A stretch of DNA of 64,000 nucleotides from Laguncularia racemosa (taxonomy: Eukaryota > Streptophyta > Magnoliopsida > Myrtales > Combretaceae): assembly GCA_037954665.1 (NCBI GenBank), contig JBBMOL010000097.1, forward strand, positions 992,001 to 1,056,000, written 5' to 3'. The notes under the pieces are model-generated. The model was not told the origin of the DNA. It was given only the letters and a program-made list of their open reading frames with translations, and ran no database searches. Below, in pieces: positions 57,075 through 64,000 of the stretch; the first letter of the stretch is position 1; the number at the start of each line of letters is the position of its first letter. The position numbers were made by a program, and so were the translations under genes.

Positions 57075-59158
57075 TGTCAAGTCTAATTTTTTATTTCCCA
57101 TTCCTAATCCGATCTATACTAGACCCTATGCTCATCTAATGTAGATCATCGACTTGAGTTAGGAATTTCATTTTATTTTGGAGTCGCCACCCAACTATTG
57201 TTGGGAAAGATTGAATTATGACTAATTGAGCAGATTAGTCCTAATTTGGACCATTAGTCGTCGTGATTTCCTCTTCTCGTTTTTTGTGAAAAGAGGAAAG
57301 GGAAAAACCAGAGTTTCTGAGTTCGGAGGCTAAATTATTAAAACCCTAAGGTTACCACCCTAATCTACTAAAATTTACTCTATCTAGAATTCTTTTTTTT
57401 TTTGAATAACCTATTCTGGGAAAATAATTTTTATTCCTTTTTAGGGTAGCCTCGAATGAGTGCCTACGTACTTGTTATTCAGGATCAAACGTGCCGTAGT
57501 TCGCTTTTCCTGAAAAACTTTAATGTGTTAATGATTTTTTAATTATGAAATTTCTTTTGATTTATGTTTTTACCATTTTAGCATTTTTGCTAAAAACAAT
57601 CTAAGCATAAGCTTGATAATTTGATTTTTTTTTGAAAAAATAATAATTTTTAGGAAAAAACCAATTTTTGATTTATTTAGGAAAATGATTTTTCTAAGTG
57701 ATAAAAATTTCATTTCTCTATTTTTCAACTCATTTCTACTATTATAAATTTTTATTGATTTTTGTTAATTTTTTATGATTTTTATTAATTTTTATTAACT
57801 TTTATTAATTTTCGTAATTTTTTTTATTAATTTTTGTTAAATTTTTATTGAAAAAATTTCTCCTAGATTTTTTTATCTATCCTATTCGAAAATCTAAATT
57901 TTTTTTATTATTTTTTTCTAATTTTTTTATTATTTTCTTTATATATTTTCACATTTTTATTATTTATTATTATAATTATTTATTCTTATTATTATTCATC
58001 CTAAATTAATTCCTATAAAAAAACTAATCTAAATTCTAACATTTTTTATTTTTGAATTAAATAACAAATAAATAGCTAAAGAAATTCAAAAAAATAAATA
58101 AAATAACTAAATAAATAAGTAAGAAATAAATAAATAAAAAAAATTGGAAAATCCAACTTACCTAGATCCGGATCGATGCACGGGTCGGGTCGGTCGGGTT
58201 GAAGCGGGTCGGGTCGGGTTGATCGGATACGACGGTTGGGAGTGCTCGTTGACGGCGTTCCGGCGACCTTTCGAAGCGACTAAAGTGTCGGTTCCTAGGT
58301 TTTCAGGGGTGGGGAACTTAATTGTGGCGATGGATTTCTCCAAAAACGCCTCTTGGTGGCTGCTCGATGCTTGGTCAGTGGTCGCGGCTTGGCAACTCCG
58401 GCGAGGCTTCGAGTATCTCTTTTTCTCACTTTTGATCTGTGTCCCTGCCTCCTCCCTTCATCCTCTATTTATAGGCGTAAGAAATCGAGCTGGATAAGCT
58501 CGGATTTCCACAGATTGAGGCAAATCGGATTTCGGTTGAAACCCATCTCCCATTTGTGCAAATCCTTTGATTTGTTGCGATTTGATTCCAATTGGATGAT
58601 GTTTATCCTATTTCAGTTAAAGATCTGCTGGATTTGTGCAAAACATCGAATCAAAACGGCCGAAATTCGATTTTTTCTCCTCGCCGGTGATCTTGGACGA
58701 AGGTTGAAGATGATTACGCACCCAGCGCATGTGTCGGCTTCAGCCAATCAGCTACTGCTACGTGTTCCAAGCGATGAAGAAAGATTGCAAAACGCGGAAT
58801 CTGCCTCCTCCGTGTTACGAACCTGTGACCGAGCCCCCCTACGCGCGCCTTAGGCCATGGTCCGAACCAGCTGGGTTAGCCCACTTACTCGATTTTTTTT
58901 TTTCGCAATTTGCATATATGCAATGCGATTTTTTTATTTTTTGTATTTTTTTGAAATTTCAAAAATTTGTAAAAATTATTTAATCCTTTTTATTACCATT
59001 TCTGCAATTATTTTCCAAAATTGATATATTTTTCCTATTTATTTTATTTTTTCAATGTTTTTCTTATTTTTGCTAAATTAGAGAAAAAAATAGAAAAAAT
59101 TGGAAAAAATAGTAATTGATTATTATTGATCATTAGGGGCAAAAATGGGGTGTTTACA
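57075..59158 (-). mobile_element. Solo LTR of the Tat/Ogre family inside element D
   Basis: 2084 bp, ends TGTCAAGTC and GTGTTTACA, minus orientation. The pol frame of D continues on each side (AATAAAGG before; AAGGGCTTTT after), with a shared AAGG target word. There is no internal region, so it is the product of LTR-LTR recombination. It carries TATAAATA (58466-58473), the palindrome (58485-58503, one arm base changed), A-box TAACCCAGCTGG (58867-58878) and a B-box-like GGTTCGTAAC (58814-58823). Confidence 0.9.
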
Positions 59159-60417
59159 AAGGGCTTTTCTTGTTTTGGAACTATCAAGACTGGGAGATTT
59201 ATGAGATAGTCTTTGGTCATTCTAAATGCTTCTTTACATTCATCGTCCCATTCTACCATGGTATTCTTTTTCAGTAGACGGAATAGTGGATGGCATTTGT
59301 CTGTAAGCTGTGAGATGAAACGGGCTATGTAATTCAACCTTCCCAGCAAACCTCTCACCTCTTTGATAGTACGTAGAGAGGGCAGTTCCAGTATGGCCTT
59401 CACTTTGTCAGGGTCAATTTCGATGCCTTCTCGACTTATGACAAACCCAACAACTTGCCTGTTGTGACCTCAAAAGTATACTTTTTGGGATTTAATTTGA
59501 GTTGAAACCTTCTTAATCGCTTGAACAATTTCCTTAAGATTACCACATGGCTTTCTTTTCCTTTAGACTTGGCTATCATGTCATTCACGTATACTTCCAT
59601 CTCTCGATGCATTATGTCATAAAGTATTGCGACCATAACTCTCTGATATGTTGCCCCGGCGTTTTTCAAACCGAAAGGCATAACTTTATAACAGAAAGTT
59701 CCCCATGTCGTGATAAAGGTTGTTTTAGTTTTATCTTCTTCAGCCATTTTTATTTTATTATATCCTAAGAAGTTGTCCATAAATGAGAAGAGATGGTTCC
59801 TTACAATATTATCTACTAAGACATCGATGTGAGGTAGAGGGAAGTTATCTTTTGGCATAACCTGATTTAAGTCTCGGAAGTTTACGCACACTCGCACTTT
59901 CCCATTTTTTTTTTAGAATGGGGACTATATTTGCTACACATTTCAAGTAGTTTGACACCTCAATGAATCCCACTTCTAGTAGTTTTTTTACTTCCTCTTT
60001 AACCTTTAGTAAGATGTCAAGCCTAAATCTTCTCAATTTTTTTTTTTAGGTTTAACATCTTTCCTTGTAGGAAGCTTGTGAACCACTATTGATTGGTCGA
60101 GTCCTAGCATTTCACCATACGACCAAGTGAATACATCTATATATTCAGTTAACAACTCGATTATGTCGCGCTTTTGCTCAACACTTAAATTAGCCATAAT
60201 CTTAAGGTTTTTGGGTTCCTCAGTGTTTCTTAGATTTACTATCTCCATCGGCTCGTTGATTGAGATTTTACTTTGTTCATACTTTTTCCAATTTTCTTGT
60301 ATCATTTCGTAGTTAAGGACATCGCCTCTAACGACTGACCCAGCAGTGTTGGAAACGATATCGGTGTTTTCATTACTTACCTGTGCAATATGTCCCTAAC
60401 GTTCAACAGTAGGGAAT
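59159..60417 (-). pseudogene. Element D reverse transcriptase (broken)
   Basis: From the intron acceptor at 60418: leader with AGSVVRG-like words, open part 60305-60033 (DIIELLTEYIDVFTWSYGEM), a frameshift in a T-run near 60035, open part 60036-59845, a second frameshift in a T-run near 59910, RT core 59897-59436 with FRDLNQVMPKDNF and the palm box as YVND (the second catalytic Asp is Asn), and the connection part 59403-59159 (VRGLLGRLNYIARFISQLTD). Confidence 0.85.
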
Positions 60418-60560
60418 CTGTGGGTAAAGTAAAGCGAGAGCATGTATATATGAGCAAAAGGAATAAGTTGTAATTTATTGAATCTGAAAAATAATCACAA
60501 TAGAAATTTGTTTAATAATTGTTCCGATCCTTGAGCTGACTTAGTGCTATTAACAGGATA
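60418..60560 (-). other. Probable Ogre-type intron between protease and RT (element D)
   Basis: On the minus strand a pyrimidine-rich run ends CTTTACTTTACCCACAG at 60418, before ATTCCCTACTG. The equivalent acceptor in A2 is followed by the similar ATTCAATATTG. Donor not fixed. Confidence 0.5.
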
Positions 60561-63500
60561 ACAGAACTAATTGTTAAGAGTTGGATGCTAATTAGATGTG
60601 CGAGGGGTTGAGCCTTCATTGTTGACATCGGTTTTGCTTATCATTGGCTCTTGAATGGTAGTTACTTGCCTGAATGATCATTGGAGGGGGTGAAAAATGC
60701 ATCCGGGTATCTCTAGGCTTCTCTTTCTTTCTACCCTTGATACCTATTGCTTGTGCCTCTTCTTGGGATGTAGGAACGTACCCTAGCCCAAATGTCCCTT
60801 GCTATCCTTCTTTGAATTGATGGCCCTCCTTGCTGGTTACCACACTCACCTCGTTGAATATTTGGAGACCAAAGTCTTCGGAATCGTTTTCCCCGATGTA
60901 AGGTATGGCGGTCTCCTTATAGATGGCATAATCTTGCTCTCCTAGCACGATGATGATCTGTCCATTCACTATGAACTTGACCTTCTGATGTAGACTTGAG
61001 GGTATGGCTCCAACGGTATGTATCCACGGCCTTCCCAATAGTAGATTGAAAGACCTTGGAATGTCGAGAACTTGGAAGGAGATATGGAACGTCTGTGGAC
61101 CAATCTCCACTGGCAAGTTGATTTCCCCAACTATTTCTCTCTTGGACCCATCAAAGGTCCTAACCACTATTGAGATTGGCTTGATGTTGCTTAGATCGAC
61201 TCCCAGCAAGTCAAGGGTAGCTAAAGGGCTTACATTAAGAGAAGATCCATTGTCAATGAGTACCTTGGAGACAATTATGTCATTGCATTTGACCACTATG
61301 AACAATGGTTTCGTATGTTGGTCTCCATCTTCTCCTAGCTCTTCAGGAGAGAAAGATATCTGATCCATGGTGAAGATTGAATCTACCACATGGCTCAATT
61401 TCTCTGTTGTAATGCCCTCTGGTACCTTAATCTGTTTGAGCACTTTGAAGAGTGCTTCCCTACGAGGCTCAAACGTTGTGAGGAGGCCCATAAGTGATAT
61501 CTAGGTTGGAACTTTGTTAAGTTGTTCTATGATCTTGTATCACTTGCTTTGACCATTTTCGTAAATGTAGAGAGCCCCTCTTCTTCCTCTTTCTCTACCT
61601 TAGTGTTGGGCTCTTCGATTGAGATCTTGTATTTAGGGTCATAAATTCTCTCAAAGCGGGTGATTCCTCCTATGACGAGAGGTCTTTCCTGACTAGGAGC
61701 TTGATAGTCAAATGATGCCGCCTTATACCTTTCCGAGGGTATTGAGACATTGAATACATATCTCTTCTTTGGAATCTACACCTTAGTAGATTGTCCCTCA
61801 TAGCACTTTATGACTATCAGTTTTTTGTCTTATTTAATCATATTTACAGACTTCTCTCTTTCTTTTAACAGGTTGTCTTTTTTTTCAAACTCAGGCCCCC
61901 ATCCACTAGGTGGCCCATACTCGGTTAGGGTGAAAGAGTAATTCACTAGATACTCAAATCTCCCATGTGATTCGCTTAGGGTACTGACTATTGGGTCTCC
62001 AACTAACCACCTCCTCTTAATCTGTGATTTAGGGGTTTTATCTGAGACTTAGCAGGAGTGACTTTCTTGTTGCACTGTTGTTGTTTTTTGTTTAGGGGAT
62101 TCTTTTAATTTGGAGCTCGATTCTTCAGATGTGATCATATTGACGGTGGGCTTATGGTTGAGCAGTGGATCAGTGTTGACATTGGGTGCTAGTGAGTTGA
62201 CAAAGTTTAACCGCACTATTCCGGCGTCAATCAGATCTTAAATATTATTTCGAAGCCTCCAGCATCTATTCGTGGAATGCCCCTCTTGGCCCATATGGTA
62301 ATAACACTTAAGGCTTAGGTCAAAATTCCTTAGTTTGTACTAGTCACTTGAGATCTCAAAGTTGATCAAATTATCGGCTCGTAGCCGAAGAAAAACCTGG
62401 CTGAGCAAAATCGGTATCGAAGTAAATTGTCTTGTGATTCTGGGAGCCTGGGTGTGATTCATTGGTGATTGTTGGATTAGGGAATTCGTGGTCTAAAATG
62501 TCACACGGGACCCAACCTTGTCTACTCTGCTGGAGTTAACTATGCTGACGGTAGATTCCTTGGCTTTGTTACCCCCTATGGGCCTCTAAGACGATGTGAT
62601 TTTAGGAGGGTCAACTGTCTAAAGTCTCCCCAATGTGATGGCATTCTCGATTCGGCACCCTACTACCATTACTTCTGTGAAATTGGATGACGTCTAGCCT
62701 ACTAGATGTGAGAAGTAAGTCTTCTCGAAAGTGTTGATGAAGATGAATGTCAACTCTTTTTCAGAGATCGAGTTTATCACTCTAACAGCTTGAGCTCTCC
62801 AACATTGGGCATACTCTTTGAAAGACTCAATGTGCTTCTTTTGGAGACTTCTTAGATCCACCACCGAAGGGGCGACTTCGATGTTGAATTTATACTGGTC
62901 ATAGAATGCCCGAGCAAGTCTTTCCCAGGTGTTAACTTGGCTGAAGTCCAAATGTGCATACTAGACGAGGGTAGGGCCCGTGAGGCTATCTTAGAAGTTT
63001 TGGATCATGAGTTAGTCATAATGGGCATATTTGCTCATCTTCCGTACACACAGCCTTGTATGCATCTTAGGGCAACTAGTACCGTCATATTTTTCAAACT
63101 CTGGGGTCTTGAACTTCTTCGGGTACACCTCTTCCCCATATACCAGTAGGCTGGTGAATCCTGTTTGCTCAAAACCGTCAGGCCCCTCTAGTGTCTTTAT
63201 TTTGTCAGCTAGTTGTTGGAACAACTTTCTTTCCATCTCCTTTTGTCTATCTTCCATTTCTCTCTTTATATCGTCTGAGGTTAGATTGAGGTCGACTCTG
63301 GGTTCATACTCGAATGCAGGGTTGAGGTGGGAATTGATCTCTTCATACTGTGGAGGTTAACCCTCTACTGCCTTCCTTTTTCTGGCCCCTAAATGTTCTT
63401 CCTGAGTTGGTTGGGTAGTGCAAAAGAGGCCAATACTTTCAGTCAGGAGGTGGGCTTATGCAACCAATTGCTTAACTGTTTGTTCTAGGGATACGATCCT

Positions 63501-63566
63501 AGGGTCCGAGGTGGTATTAACGCTGGTGTTGTTGCGGTTGTCGCTATTGTTGCCACTATTTGCCAT
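60561..63566 (-). pseudogene. Element D gag-protease (broken)
   Basis: ATG 63566 (MANSGNNSDNRNNTSVN). Open parts: 63257-63012 (capsid N-part), 62951-62694 (MDFSQVNTWERLARAFYDQY and capsid C-part), 61491-60802 (protease with LIDNGSSLNVSP and FNLLLGRPWIH). The zinc-knuckle block lies near 62260-62310. Stops are scattered, several at Trp or Gln codons. Same gene order as element B. Confidence 0.85.
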
Positions 63567-63640
63567 TTTGGTCTTTGAGCGGGTATAGATTAGGCTCCTT
63601 GGAGAGTTCGGTTGTTTGGGAGCTATCTTTGATACCTGGG

Positions 63641-64000
63641 TGTCGAGTCTAATTTTTGAATTTTCCCATTCCTAATCCGATCTAAACTAGACCCTATGCT
63701 CATCTAATGTAGATCCTTGACTTGACTTAGGAATTTCGTTTGATTTTTGGAGTCGCCACCCAACTGTTGTTGGGAAATATTGAATTAAGACTAAAGGAGC
63801 GGATTAGTCTTAATTTGGACCACTAGTCGTCGTGATTTCCTCTTCTCGTTTTTGTGAAAAGAGGAAAAGGGAAAACCAGAGTTTCTAAGTCCGAAGGCTA
63901 ACCTATTAAAACCTTACGGTTACCACCTAGTCTCCTAAAATTGTTCCCATTTAGAAATGTCTTTTATTTTGTTTCTGTTACTTTTTTATTATGTTTTTTA
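63641..64000 (-). repeat. LTR of a further Tat/Ogre element, cut by the window end
   Basis: TGTCGAGTCTAATTTTTG starts at 63641, directly after GATACCTGGG of the ORF1-gag spacer of element D. The 360 visible bases are close to the LTRs of element B (same GAGCGGATTAGTC and TTACGGTTACCACCTA words), so this is probably a young insertion. Whether it is a solo LTR or a full element cannot be told. Confidence 0.85.

Larger units (their letters stand above)
52933..63640 (-). mobile_element. Element D: decayed Tat/Ogre-type element
   Basis: Minus strand. From the coding start at 63566: gag, protease, intron acceptor, RT, RNase H, archaeal-type RNase H, integrase (ending 54869), repeat region, and a remnant of the 3' LTR at 52933. 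It is interrupted by a solo LTR (57075-59158). Upstream of gag it is cut by another LTR at 63641, so its ORF1, PBS and 5' LTR, if present, lie beyond the window or beyond that insertion. Confidence 0.85.

Noticed and set aside
58144..58983. Three overlapping open frames in the solo LTR
   Set aside because: They lie in the GC-richer part of the LTR, have no family resemblance, and the equivalent stretches of other LTRs do not keep the frames.

Overview
The window is nuclear DNA of a flowering plant, probably a eudicot. The evidence is a 16-exon gene with GT/AG introns, AT-rich intergenic DNA, and Ty3/gypsy LTR retrotransposons, most of them of the plant-specific Tat/Ogre type (archaeal-type second RNase H, an extra ORF before gag, ~2 kb LTRs, tRNA-Arg primer site). 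No species is claimed.

Region 1 (1-15200) holds the only host gene I can support. It lies on the minus strand and encodes a plant TFIIIC 90 kDa-type protein (WD-repeat N-terminus, C-terminal Cys-rich zinc module). I could join 16 coding exons in one open frame of 913 codons. Its start codon lies 18 nt after a splice acceptor, so the gene has a 5'UTR intron. That intron carries a 4.9 kb, internally deleted chromovirus-like element (8854-13763; TSD CATAT; gag duplicated in tandem; RT, RNase H and integrase absent). A CT-rich candidate first exon and a TATA-like site lie near 14700-15014.

Region 2 (16588-51663) is a three-level nest of related Tat/Ogre elements. Element A (minus strand, TSD TTGAT at 16583-16587 and 51664-51668) is the outermost. 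Inside it sits element A2 (plus strand, 22207-49076), whose two LTR pieces together make exactly one LTR, as if a one-LTR circle had been opened inside the LTR. Inside the RT of A2 sits element B (minus strand, 29915-44617, 14.7 kb, TSD CTCAT), which is complete in structure and carries few lesions. In coding order B has 5' LTR, PBS, ORF1 (DUF7745/plant-mobile-domain-like), gag-protease, a probable intron, RT-RNase H, archaeal-type RNase H-integrase, a 3' minisatellite, a polypurine tract and 3' LTR.

Region 3 (51669-64000) has about 1.3 kb of AT-rich spacer, then a decayed minus-strand Tat/Ogre element D. D is interrupted by a solo LTR (57075-59158) and, at 63641, by another LTR that runs off the window.

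The least expected signals are in the LTRs. A palindrome sits at a fixed 11 nt from the TATA box in all six LTRs that keep this region. A tRNA-like pair of Pol III A-box and B-box motifs lies in U3. The split point of the permuted A2 element falls at that B-box.
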